Assembly: GCF_026151205.1 (NCBI RefSeq)
Contig: NC_087072.1
Coordinates: forward strand, 5,568,084 to 5,632,083
Source of the DNA: Bolinopsis microptera
Taxonomy: Eukaryota > Ctenophora > Tentaculata > Lobata > Bolinopsidae
DNA length: 64,000 bases
Reading direction: 5' to 3'
The position numbers and the translations under genes are program-made. The notes beneath the pieces were generated by a model. That model did no database searches, was not told the origin of the DNA, and saw only the letters and a list, made by a program, of their open reading frames with translations. Positions 10,001 through 27,700 of this stretch are shown here, piece after piece. Within the stretch, counting starts at the first letter, position 1. Every line of letters starts with the position of its first letter.

Positions 10001-12641
10001 TTAAATGTTTATCACATTCAACAAATCAACTGAATGACCAATAGTGTTTTTGTAACTCTGTTGTATATCAACAACAATTTCCATTCGATTTGCTGCTTAT
10101 TTCAGTAAGCAGTCAATATCGTTCTTGCTTCCGTAAAAGTTATGTAACGCTCTCAATCACATCACATTTCTTACCAATTACTCAATTACAGATGCCAACG
10201 CCCTTTATTTATGGTGTACAGCTCAAGAGATGGCCTCCGGGCTATACATTCGAAGAAGGGCGGCTGACAACTTCCGCAAAGAATATCCTAGCCCGATCTC
10301 TATGGTGGCAACGGAATGGTTGGCTGATGTTGAGCATCGGGAAAACATCTCAATACAACATGTCAGAAACACAGGGGAGTACAGAATCGGCGCCAGGAGA
10401 CTCGCTGTCGATGGTTACCACAGGTATGTTTTATGTTTCCTATTTCCATTAGTGAACTACATATGAATTAATGTTATATTCAAATAGTTTTGGTGATAAC
10501 GCGGAAAAAACAACGTATCTTAATTTGTTTTGATTCTAGGGAGACGAACACAGTTTACCAGTTTCAAGGGTGCTATTTCCATGGCTGCCCTTCCTGCAAG
10601 AAAGATAATCGCGACGTCAAAGTCAGCGGCAGAACTTTGAATGAAAAATTCAAAAAGACGAAAGAGATTAGTGATTACATCAGGAAGCTGGGTTATACCC
10701 TGGTGGAAATGTGGGAATGCTCGTGGACTCAATACAAGAAAGGGCATGATATTCACAACCGCTACGTCTATACCACTGAACACCTGTATAGAATGACTAA
10801 AGACAGGATACTCGAAGAAATCTTGAACGGACACCTATTTGGTGCGGTTCAATGTGACTTGAGGGTTCCTGATCACCTCAAGGCTCACTATGCAGAAATG
10901 CCTCCTATCTTTAAAAATACCACCGTGACGGCAGATGATATCGGTGAACATATGACTGAATTCCTCCGTTCAACGGGGAAATCTTTCAAGCCGACTCGAT
11001 ATTTAATCGGGTCAATGTTTGCCGAGAAGATTCTGATAATCACGCCGTTATTGATTTGGTACGTTCAGCATGGGCTTGAGGTGACGGATATCCATCAAGT
11101 CATAGAATTCGCACCCAGCAGGTGCTTCAAATCCTTTGCTGACAACGTATCGGAAGACAGGAGGGCTGGTGATCAAGATCCGGCCTTGAGAGTTGTAGCT
11201 GAGACCAGTAAACTAATAGGTAGATAAATAGCTACATTTTCATTAGCTTATGTCTCTTGACGCGATATCAATATTCCTTTACTGCCTGATCAAACTTATG
11301 ATCACGTTTACATTCGAGCACCTGCTTTTAGATTCCAAGTGTTCAAATATCGTTTATCTCAGGGAACAGCTTCTATGGATATACGATAATGAACAAGAGC
11401 AAGCACGTCAAGGTGGACGTAGTGGATCAGGAGACTGCCGCAGATCTCATTAACGGCCCCCGCTTCTCCGCCTTGGATGAGCTTTCAGATAACTGCTACG
11501 AGGTAATTTTAATTTGTCTTACCGTAATTATTGTTGCCTACATTTACTGTGATCTGCAGTTTGAATCCTCATGGTTGATTTCATCGATTTCATATGAATG
11601 TAGTCCTAATAGTGTCTTCTATAGGTAACATCGAGAAAGAAGAGTATACGTCACAATCTTCCTATCCAGATTGGTTTTTTCGTTTACTCCTATGCAAAGT
11701 TAAGAATGCTCTCTTTTTACTTTGATGTGCTCGTGAGTTACATCCCTCGACCGTACTTCTCTCTTTGTGAGATGGATACGGGTAAGTTCAAATAATCTAT
11801 AATCTAATCGATACATTCCGTACAAAACGATCAAAACTGTGACATTGGCTAAAACCTGAAATACGGTCTTCTGTTCATTTTGTGCGCTGACGCAAAATTA
11901 TTTTTTGTAGTATTCTTCGCGCTAAAGTCGTGTAATGCGCGCGCGCGCACGCACGTTCCATTTTGCTGTAAATACAATAAATTCTTCGTACTGATCGTTT
12001 TCGAATTTTCAGACTCGCTGTACATGGCACTTGCAGCTGACACGCTGGATGAGCTCATAAAACCTGAGCTCAGGCAAGATTGGGCTCAGATAAAGTTGCA
12101 GTGGTTTCCTCGTACAGATACCGAAGAACACGCGGCTTACGATAGGAGGACGCCAGGTGAGTGGTCTGCTGTGTTGTTTAACTTTATTATTATTTTGACA
12201 AGTTTAATGTCACTTTGATTTTATCTTGAAAGTTTCGCGAGGGTTATTCATTATTGTATACAAAATGTATCTCAATATTCTCTGCGGTTGGTGTCGCGTC
12301 GGTAGTATAATTGTCGTTTACTTTCAGGGTTATTCAAAGTAGAGTGGAGCGGAGGTGGCTTTGTTGGACTTTCGGCTAAAACCTATTTCTGTTTCGAACC
12401 TGATGCCAAACAGAAAGAGAAGTGTTCGACAAAAGGCATCAACAAGGCAGCTCAGGTCACTATAGAGCATTTCCGTTCAGTTCTGCAAACGAAGCAAAGT
12501 GTCAGCTCAACAAACAGAGGCTTCATAGTCAAGAACAACACCATGTTGAGCTATCGAATGGAAAGAAAGGGCTTGAGCTACTTTTACTGTAAAAGGAAGA
12601 TACTTGATGACGGCATCAGTACCACTTTTTTAGACATTTGA
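7008..12641 (+). CDS. POLB: Protein-primed family B DNA polymerase of Polinton type, 11 exons
   Basis: Exons: 7008-7019, 7188-9310, 9440-9528, 9632-9735, 9893-9995, 10192-10423, 10540-11219, 11363-11502, 11625-11781, 12013-12156, 12328-12641. All ten introns are GT-AG, all phases agree, and the total is 4098 bp (1365 aa). Domains in order: N-terminal Cys/His cluster (CPKCG, CNICH); CFFRCLALF region; C2H2-like finger near residues 370-390; 3'-5' exonuclease with FDIEC (D436), GQRYDIP (D548) and the SYDQFLKAY motif; polymerase motif A DANALYLW (D811); the FQGCYFHGCP region; motif B Kx3NSxYG starting K1112; motif C MDTDS (D1212, D1214); and a KTY motif near the end. Motifs A, B and C are completed across splice junctions. 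This enzyme replicates linear protein-capped viral DNA. No break was found, unlike in the neighbouring capsid genes. It could be an active element gene or a host-retained copy. Confidence 0.93.
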
Positions 12642-12924
12642 TGTATCTCACATCGGTTTTGTGTACAGTATATGTAAATTTGTAATTGGAAGCTGTAGTT
12701 TCATTCTATTTTTGTCTTTGTGTAAAACTGATGTTTACATCCTTTGATATTTTACGCTGATTGGTCTTAACCTTGATCACGTGACTCGATAGAAACCCTA
12801 CTCCATATTAGAAGGCAATGTTCCCTTGTTATACCATAAATGGTAATCTGTAGTTCGACCACCTGTGGTCGACTACCTGTGATCACGTGACAACGCCAAC
12901 TAGCCAACCAGATTCACAAAAACG

Positions 12925-13106
12925 AATATAAATCACGTGACACTGCCTTAATGACCAATCAGAGGCTCTCTTTTACACCACGTGACAACTGTGCAGAATA
13001 GATATTTTTTGCAGCAATATAAATCACGTGACACTGCCTTAATGACCAATCAGAGGCTCTCTTTTACACCACGTGACAACTGTGCAGAATAGATATTTTT
13101 TGCAGC
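12925..13106. repeat. Two tandem 91-bp repeats
   Basis: Units 12925-13015 and 13016-13106 are nearly identical and each carries two CACGTGAC sites. They lie 280 bp after the polymerase stop. They might belong to a terminal repeat of the Polinton, but no matching left end is inside the window. Confidence 0.8.
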
Positions 13107-13145
13107 CAAATCAGCACATACATTACTACTCACAATAGCTATGTG

Positions 13146-13848
13146 TAAAACTTTGCTCTAACCAGAGCCCTCTCGCTTGCAGTAGCGCGCGACTATCCTA
13201 CTTGTGAAACAAGCGCGTCACGCAGTACGCGTAGGCTTGCTCTAACCAGAGCCCTCTCGCTTGCAGTAGCGCGCGACCGCAAGCTTGTCTACCGCAGTAC
13301 GCGTAGACACATGGCTATGTGAACGCGTAGGCACATGGCTATGTGAATGTAAAACTGATTACGGAGGGGGGGGGTAGAATATTCCAAAAAATTATTACGT
13401 AGTATGTGAACGACCCCTAAATAAAGTGTGTAAGTATTCCTAACCAACAAATTTGTGAATTTATAAATTAACAAGGCGCAAATTTTATATTTCCGCCAAA
13501 AGCATTGCTCTAACCAAAGCCCTCTCGTTTGCAGTAAAAGTATATTTCAATACTTAACCAATTAATTATTTTAGATTCACGATGTTAATCCTGCTCGTAG
13601 TGGCGCGAAAGCACAAAAATCATTACGCCATTTATTCCATCTGCCATCATTGTTTATAAACACTAAACTTGGGTTCCAATGTAACTTTACTGGGCGGCGC
13701 TCAGCCTGTCATTCCGCCGAATCTTTATTCGGGCTGAGTGAATTACGATTAATTTATTCATATGATTTACCACTAAATCACACATTTGGTCCATGTAGTT
13801 ACTTCTGCCCGATGATGGAGTAGATGTTATGTTTTGAAAATTTGTGTG

Positions 13849-13898
<50 letters not shown>

Positions 13899-13900
13899 GA
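13146..13900. repeat. GC-rich repeat pair, MITE ends and poly-A tract
   Basis: A block starting GCTCTAACCAGAGCCCTCTC occurs near 13155 and 13236, with a diverged copy at 13505 and an inverted copy near 39524. 13360-13420 is one end of a MITE family (poly-G, then TTACGTAGTATGTGAACGACCCC) also seen at 40770-40895 and 56641-57071. 13854-13896 is poly-A. No gene seen. Confidence 0.65.
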
Positions 13901-14640
13901 CGTATACGCTACAAGAGCCGCGGGCTGTGTTAAATTATATATTGTAAAATCTGATTATTTGATTGTAAAATCGCATAAATGCGCCTATTTGCGCGTTTTA
14001 GAGGGTTTAATTACGCCAGGCTATGTTTATGAATATAATAGCCTGGGGTCCCCAGGTAAATATAACTATAAATAATTATAAGTATTATTTCAATATGCCG
14101 CATATTCTTTAATGCCACGCCGAGCTGCGATGGATTAACATATACTGTATACACTTTTTAAACTTAAATCATATTGCATATGGGTTTAGCTTTACCAGAA
14201 ATATTTACTGGCTATAAGGGCTACTTCCAAAATTGAAAGAGATATCGACATCCGGTATTATTGTATGTTTTAAGTTTATAAGCTACTAATACGTGCGCCG
14301 AGTTGGACTCCGGGTTTTGGAATACGTGGAACAAATATTTTACGAGTATGGAATATCATCCGTTAACTAACCACTAGGTGTTGCACTGGTGTTGGGATGT
14401 TCGTCCCTGTTGCTTGCCCGGGTCAATATAGCAGGCAAACTTCATGTATGTTAATATGCACTATGTATGTTTAACATTCACAACCAACAAATGTCAGAAC
14501 TCTTGCATTGAAAGACCGAAAATAAGAAGTGTTAAGTTTAAGACATGTGCACGTACGATCAATAGTACAAGGCACCAAAAGTTTGACAACAAGTTTTCAT
14601 AAAATAGCACACTAAACTGTTATTAAAATATAAAATATCC
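13900..14640. other. Intergenic interval with MITE fragments
   Basis: Holds a CTGGGGTCCCCAGG palindromic fragment at 14033-14058 and a diverged copy of the GATACTCGTAAAATAT repeat at 14283-14365 (reverse orientation). Otherwise no gene or structure seen. Confidence 0.5.
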
Positions 14641-15220
14641 TAGCGAGCTCTACAAGATAATGAAATTTCGTGCTCCAATATTCCTACTACATGAGGGATA
14701 CACATGCTCAACAATCCCTCCCTATTAATCTTGGGTTGTACTGGACCTAACAAGTTTATTATCCGATGTCTACTTATATTTATTATGATATCCTTATTCA
14801 TTGTAAAGGCAATAAAATTTAACTTTTGTTTTACATAAAATTTGTTTTCTTTAATCAAAACTTTTGACGTGATTACTCCAAATCCTAGAATGGCTGACTT
14901 TGCCATGAGTGTGATGTGTTTGCAGGGAAAGCTTAAACGTGCATTTACACTATCATATATTCAACATAGTCACGCCCCGCTTGATTGGACACAAGTCACA
15001 AGCATATTGTAGTGTAGACTTTCAAGACTGCAATTCATGATAATAATTATTAACAGAACTCCTAACGTCTGCTAATAATTTTGTCAGTTCCTGATTTTTG
15101 CCTTGTCTCTAAAGCTCATCTTATCTGAACTAGCGTTTCGGTGTGTACAAAAGATTTCAGGCACGCACATTCCTTGCCCTGTTAGTTATCTGACTAGCAG
15201 TCAAGGACAATAAGTTGTTC
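14640..15220 (+). mobile_element. LINE 3' fragment (CR1/L2/Jockey-like)
   Basis: The forward reading at 14643 gives ELYKIMKFRAPIFL, nearly identical to the C-terminal ELYKIMKFRAPISL of the LINE at 34.4-36.1 kb. 15100-15215 matches, in reverse complement, the presumed 3' UTR of that LINE at 34420-34510 (shared GGGCAAGGAATG). It is thus a 5'-truncated, degraded copy in + orientation, just upstream of the UBE2D gene. Confidence 0.65.
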
Positions 15221-15413
15221 ACCGAATGGTCATAATGTGTTAATTAACATCTATTTATTTTGTAAAATGTGCTTAAGATTCGATTTTCTTGTTCCATTGA
15301 AAAAAAAGCAAAAATTGAATTGTTTTATAATCTTCCTAATCAATCTATCATTTAGGGAATTTGGTCGTTTCAATTAAGAGTCAGGCTCACAGAGTCCCAA
15401 AACATCAGACATC

Positions 15414-15440
15414 ATGGCAGCCCATAAAAGGATCATCAGG
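15414..15440 (+). CDS. UBE2D: Alternative first coding exon of UBE2D
   Basis: ATG plus eight codons (MAAHKRIIR), then a GTAATC donor in phase 0. It sits in a block (about 15325-15625) duplicated at about 16225-16530, which holds the standard first exon (MALKRIHK). Both copies keep the 5' leader, ATG, a phase-0 donor and the start of the intron, so either could splice to the exon at 16982. Whether this copy is transcribed cannot be seen from DNA. Confidence 0.5.
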
Positions 15441-16319
15441 GTAATCAAACTAAGATACCCGAATTACAGTCTTGCAATAAAATCAACATTTAATTTGATG
15501 AAAACGTATCTTTCATATTATTTGCATAATTTTGTGAAGAGATACAATGAATCTAGCCTGCTACAATTTTCATGTCGAATAACAACCATCAAGTGCTTCT
15601 CTATGAAATGCTGCTTTATGCTTAGAAAAATGCTATTTTAAATTGAGCCTCCTTGAAACCTCCACATAATTACAATTGAGTTCTAAGGAAATCTTTGAAA
15701 GCTCGGTGTACAATCTATATACATACAATATATTAACAAATTAACTGTACATGTGGTATTCATAGAAATAATAAAATTGTAGCCTGATAATAGAGTACTG
15801 TAAACTATACTATACTATAAAGTTTACAGTCAATTAATAGTTTAATTAGTACAGTTCAGTTATAAAAATTTGCCCAACATTTTATTCGCACAACGATCTG
15901 CGATCATCATGTATTTAAGTTACTAATTTGGATGACTTCATATACATTCTATTCTGAACATGTTGCTTGCTGCTACAGTATTCAAACCGCTCGAATCTAA
16001 TTAAGGGTGTGGGGTCCCCAGAAGCTCTAATTTCATCTGATTTTCACAGTAATGATTTTAGTTGTAACAATGATGTCTATAGTAAATTTTTGGCTGTTGG
16101 CTACGGGCCACGGGCCTTTGACATATCTCTGATACTACCAATATTTTGTAACTCCCCTGGTTCCGCAAAGATGTGATTTCAATAATTATATTAACAATAG
16201 AATTTGGTTGAAGAATTGTAAATTATATTATAATTTTCCTAATAAATCTATCATTTAGGGAATTTGGTCGGCTCAATTTAGAGTCAGGCTCATAGAGTCC
16301 CAAAACATCACACATCATC

Positions 16320-22241
<5,922 letters not shown>

Positions 22242-23239
22242 TCAGGACTGTTCAGTGTTCATTTTTCTTGAGATGGGTAAGATCGGTCTAAATAGTGGGT
22301 GATGTGAGACTGTTAAAGCCACGTGTTAAAGATAAATTTCGACCCTTCAAAATTCGTATTTCGTCCAATAATGATAGAACTGTGCCTATCTGGTCAAATA
22401 TTTTAGGGTTAAATTATCAGTAGATGTTTTTAAGTTCATAGATGGCTTTGTATTTCCAATTGTTTTTAGTTGAATAAGTGTTCTCCGCATGAGTGATATG
22501 ATATTTGATTGTCAAGTTAGAGCTTTGTAACTACAGCTGTCATTGAGAATATATTCTTTGAAATACATATCGGACATCAGTAAATTAATACAGTTTAAAG
22601 TTTAGGCCGTGTGAAACTTGTTTTGAAAATGAATTTTTCGATGATGGCTGTTTATTCCCGAACATTGTTTTGAAACTTTGCTTCCGTGGATTTTTTCGTT
22701 CTTAACTTGAACATTTAACTGTATCTCTTCGTTGTGCTAAAAGTGGCAATAGTTTAAGTTTTATTTTCAAAACGTGATGCAAATTTTGCCAGTCAATCAT
22801 AGCCTTAAAACTCGTGAAGTTTTCTTAATAATTATTCAATCTTTTGTACAGCGTTACTATGATTAAAATGCTTTTTCTAGAGTAAGTATTTTCTCTTTAA
22901 GTCACAGACGATGCTATGTTAGATTTGTATTATCGCATTCAATTTTGTTGATGGATTCTCTTCAGAAACAAGATTTGGAGATTTATAATTACGGGATTCG
23001 TGACTGATATTGTCAAAATGGATCAGCGGTAAAGACTGTTTCTGGTTCCGGCTTCTAAATTAAACCACTAAAATTATGTCTATTATTTTGTCTAGATGGA
23101 AATATTTAATCAAGAATAAAATTATACATTAATGCAAAACTTAAATTTGCTGTCTGAAAATGTATGAATTTTCCGATGAGAAATTGACTTCCTTTAAATT
23201 ATGCCTAAAGTGGCTAAACACGATAATGGACTGATGGGA

Positions 23240-24135
23240 CTGTTATGTTACCTGGGGACCCAGGCTATTATTGATTATGTTCATAAACATAGATTCGGCG
23301 GAATGACAGGCTGAGCGCCGCCCAGTAAATGGGACTGATGCCCTCTATTCGATGTGACGGAAACTTGTATCACGTTGCGACCCCCACGGTCGTTTCACTA
23401 TCGTCTTGACGATACAGGGGGAGCCGCGCACTCGAGCGCGGCGGGTCATACAACGTATGACAAACGTTACCTGAGGACCCCAGGCTATTATGTTCATTAA
23501 CGAATAAAGATTTGGCGGAATGACAGGCTGAGCGCGGCCCAGTAAGACAAACGGAAACGAAGCGAGAGACTAGCAAGCTAGGTAAAAGGATACTCATAGC
23601 TCTAGCTGCAGCTCAAATATTTATGATCATGATAGCCTGGGGTCCCCAAGTAATTTTACCCGTTGTTCTTCATTAATGGACTGACCCTATTTCGAAGCAC
23701 TTTATCAATTATAATTACGCATACAGCATATATGAAATTGAATATAATGTGCAACCTCGATCTTCCGCGTCCTTTTCCTTTATCTGGCACACCGATCCCA
23801 ATGCGCGGCGCTCTTTACGAGCTACCGCAATGCGCAAGTGAGTTGTAGGTTTACAACCAACCAGGACGCGCGCCGAGTTGGACTCGTCGACGGTCCTGAT
23901 ATATGGAACAGATATTTTACGAGTATCACCCGTTAACAAGTGAGAGGAGCGAGCAATAGACTAGCAAGCTAGGTAACCATTTCCTTAACATAAATTAAAT
24001 GGTCGGGGGCCGGGGGGTTCTCATACGTTGTATGACCCGCCGCGCACGAGTGCGCGGCTCCCCTATATCGTCAGGACCATAGTGAAACGACCGTGGGGGT
24101 CGCAACGTGATACAAGGGGGGGGGGGGGGGGGTGT
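23240..24135. repeat. Cluster of miniature inverted-repeat elements
   Basis: Three families overlap here. (a) CTGGGGACCCAGGCTATTAT... GGCGGAATGACAGGCTGAGCG at 23250-23333, 23471-23548 and 23632-23652. (b) A GTTGCGACCCCCACGGTCG... GCCGCGCACTCGAGCGCGGC unit at 23375-23460 and inverted at 24012-24115. (c) A unit ending GATATTTTACGAGTATCACCCG at 23846-23942. A poly-G run follows at 24116-24132. No gene seen. Confidence 0.7.
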
Positions 24136-24414
24136 GTGTCAATCAAAATCTCGGGAATAGTTGTTGTTAGATTTAGGCTTTAATGTTTAAGAAAGTTCCA
24201 TACAACAAAATGAAAGAGTAATTTTCAAAATTGATAACAGAACATCGCAGATTTACTAATCATTAATATTTTGGCTACTTCAAATCAGGGTACTCTCAAC
24301 TCTGTGATCTCAATGCCAACCCCGTCTAACAAACACAAATAATCGATTCATTTTTAAGTTGACCTCAAAAAAGGAAAAAAACTTAAGCCCATGCCGATAT
24401 CTAAATTAGTTCTT

Positions 24415-24418
<4 letters not shown>

Positions 24419-24482
<64 letters not shown>
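24419..24482. repeat. (CA)n microsatellite
   Basis: About 32 uninterrupted CA dinucleotides. Confidence 0.98.
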
Positions 24483-24486
<4 letters not shown>

Positions 24487-24792
24487 TATTGGCATTGGAG
24501 AGCTGTTTAAAGATATCATGCATTGCAAAAGGTCACGGAATGCCAATAAACAGCTTTTACATCCATTAAAACATGCACTGGAAATAAAAAAGCAAGTTAA
24601 TATATGTTATTACAAGGTCAAAGGTAATTAAAAACATGTCAATACATAACTCATTTTATTCAATCAATTTAACTACCCGGATTATCGACTACAAATCTGG
24701 AATGTTAAAAAAGTTACAATATTCGAGTGTCAAGTTAAAGTAAAAATTGAATTGAACTCATAGTCATATCTGAATAATTATCATTATGTATT

Positions 24793-27700
24793 CTATTCAT
24801 CACCCTCCTTATTGAGAGCATACAGATTCCAATTGAGTGCAGTAGCGAAACATACCCACGCGAGATAGGGTAGTAGAAGTAGAGGGGTCCAAGCTCTACC
24901 TTTTACCCGGGCGAAAAACACCATGGTCAGTACTATGAAGACTATAAGCACTAGTATCTCAACAAATGCCTGAAAATATTATCTGATGTTACTTTTCATC
25001 GTTTGATACAGAGTTTTTGGGTTGAAGGGTCGAGCTTGCAAACAAAAATAGGGGACGGAGATCTATATTAAAAGTTTGAAGTTAGAGCTGCATTATGTAT
25101 TTTACCGCACGTTCGAATCGGTGGCGATCGGAAAGCATGAAGTTGACCTAAAGTTAGATATGCGTCGTCTTCCAATTATATCGGTCCCGATATTTGAAAT
25201 TGTATCGCCTCTCGGATTTGCTCTCGGATCCTATAGGATTTGAGTATCCTATCTGGTCGGAATTGTTAAATCCTATCTCCGCTAGGATTAGCGCTCGGAT
25301 CCGATAGGTTTTACATTTCCTATAGGGTCCGAGAGCAAATCCTATCGCCTCTCGGAACTAACAGTAACAAATCCTATCGCCGCTCGGCGAAAGGAATTCA
25401 TTGGAGGTATCCTAATTCCTACGGGAACCGGATCGGCGTAAGCAGTAAGGAATGATAAAATCCGCGATATCTCGGACGCGCTAGGATAAATCCGAGGGTA
25501 GGATAATCCTATCTGATTAAAATCGCAGAAATCGTCCTTTTGAACAGCCGTAGCTATTAGGTGCAGTAGCTATTAGGTGTAGATTAGGTGTAGCTTAGCT
25601 AAGCAAGATATCGCCGCTCGGCGAAAGGAATTCATTGGAGGTATCCTAATTCCTACGGGAACCGGATCGGCGTAAGCAGTAAGGACTGATAAAATCCGCG
25701 ATATCTCGGACGCGCTAGGATAAATCCGAGGGTAGGATAATCCTATCTGATTAAAATCGCAGAAATCGTCCTTTTGAACAGCCGTAGCTATTAGGTGCAG
25801 TAGCTATTAGGTGTAGATTAGGTGTAGCTTAGCTAAGCAAGCTCGCTAGCGATCGCTAGGCGCTCGGATTTTATTTTTGAGAGGCGATAGGATAGAAAAA
25901 ATCCGAGAGCCTAGCTCTAGGATTTTACGTTTCCGAGAGGTGTGCTCTCGGATTTATGTTTCCGAGACGTGTGCTCTCGGATTCATCATTTCTTAACGGG
26001 TGATACTCGTAAAATATCTGTTCCATATATTGGAACAGGACCGTCGACGAGTCCAACTCGTCGCGCGTCCTGGTAGGTTGTAAACCTACAAACCATTTCC
26101 GGAAGATAAAATGTGTGTTGCGCGTTTCCGAACTCAAATAAAATTCCATCGAGATCGAAAACATAAAGAGTACTACAAGGTATCCTGAAGTTAACTAGAA
26201 GGGTATTACAAGGTATCCTGAAGTTAACTTGAAGAGTACTACAAGGTATCCTGGAGTTAACTCAAAAAGTACTACAAGGTAACCTGAAGTTAACTTGAAG
26301 AGTACTACAAGGTATTCTGAAGTTAACTTGAAGGGTACTATAAGGTATCCTGAAGTTAACTTGAAGAGTACTACAAGGTATCCTGAAGTTAACTTGAAGA
26401 GTACTACAACGTATTCTGAAGTTAACTTGAAGATTACTACAAGGTATCCTAGAGTTAACTCTTATAGAGAACTACAAGTTATCATTTATCTACTTAATTT
26501 AACCTAAACAACCTCCAAGTTGTTGTAACCTGCAGGCAACCGTGGATCAACTTAAGATAAAGCGATCTGATATGATCCTGAAGTTAACTGACAGAAAGCT
26601 TGAAGTTTCAACCTACAGTTAGATATGCGTCGTCTTCCAATTATATCGGTCCTGATATTTGAAATTTTATCGCCTCTCGGATTTGCTCTCGGATCCTATA
26701 GGATTTGAGTATCCTATCGGGTCCGAGAGCAAATCCTATCTGTACTCGGAATTGTTAAATCCTATCTCCGCTAGGATTAGCGCTCGGATCCGATAGGTTT
26801 TTAATTTCCTATCGGGTCCGAGAGCAAATCCTATCGCCTCTCGGAACTTACACATCCTATCGCCGCTCGGCGATAGGAATTCATCGGAGGTATTCTGGGG
26901 GGACTGGATCGGCGTTAGGATTGATAAAATCCGAGATATCTCGGACGCGCTAGGATATATCCTAGGGTAATCCTATCTAATTAGAATCGCAAAAATCGAC
27001 GTTCTGAACAGCCGTCGCGTGGGCGCGGCGCGGCGACCATGCTTTTAGTTTGCGCGAACATATTCAAGTAAAACAACCATGCGCATTCCAACAACATTAT
27101 TATGTAAACCTATTATGACGAAGTAACGGAAAAGCACGTGACACTGAACTTCCGAACACTGACGTCATACATCAAGGCACGACAATTGAGCTACTAAAGT
27201 GTGTCACATACATATCGGGAATTTGCATCAGGTTTCATCTCCGAATTAAACAGTTAAGTGCAGACTTGCTGTGCAGCAAATGTGCTCTGTGGTACAGATA
27301 GGACTGTTGGAGGGTCAAAATTCTTTGAACTGAGGTTTCACAGAATATTTTTCCATGAAAAAAGACACATTACTCAAGGCTATTTTATCAAGGCAAATTA
27401 AGTTTTTTTGGTGAAAAAAGCTCATTGAGCCAAAATCATTCCACAGATAATTTAAAAGCATTTTCTCACTTGTAATTCTGAGATTTATAACTCCGGTTTC
27501 AAACCGTCCCAACTACTAAAAGCTTCAGGGTTCAATTCGAACAATTTGTAGTTAAGAGCAGTAGCAAAGGTCACCCACGCCAGGTATGGTACCAAGCACA
27601 GAGCTGCACCTCTGCTGAATTTCCAGAATTGCAGTATTGTCAGGACGATAGCAAACCACAAAACCACGATCTCTACCAAACTCTGAAAGTTTAACTAAGT

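Noticed and set aside
23370-23939. Short ORFs in the MITE cluster
   Set aside because: They follow repeat families found elsewhere in the window and share no conserved frame.
26167-26470. 33-bp repeats as a CRISPR array
   Set aside because: Units are contiguous with no spacers, and the DNA is from an animal genome.
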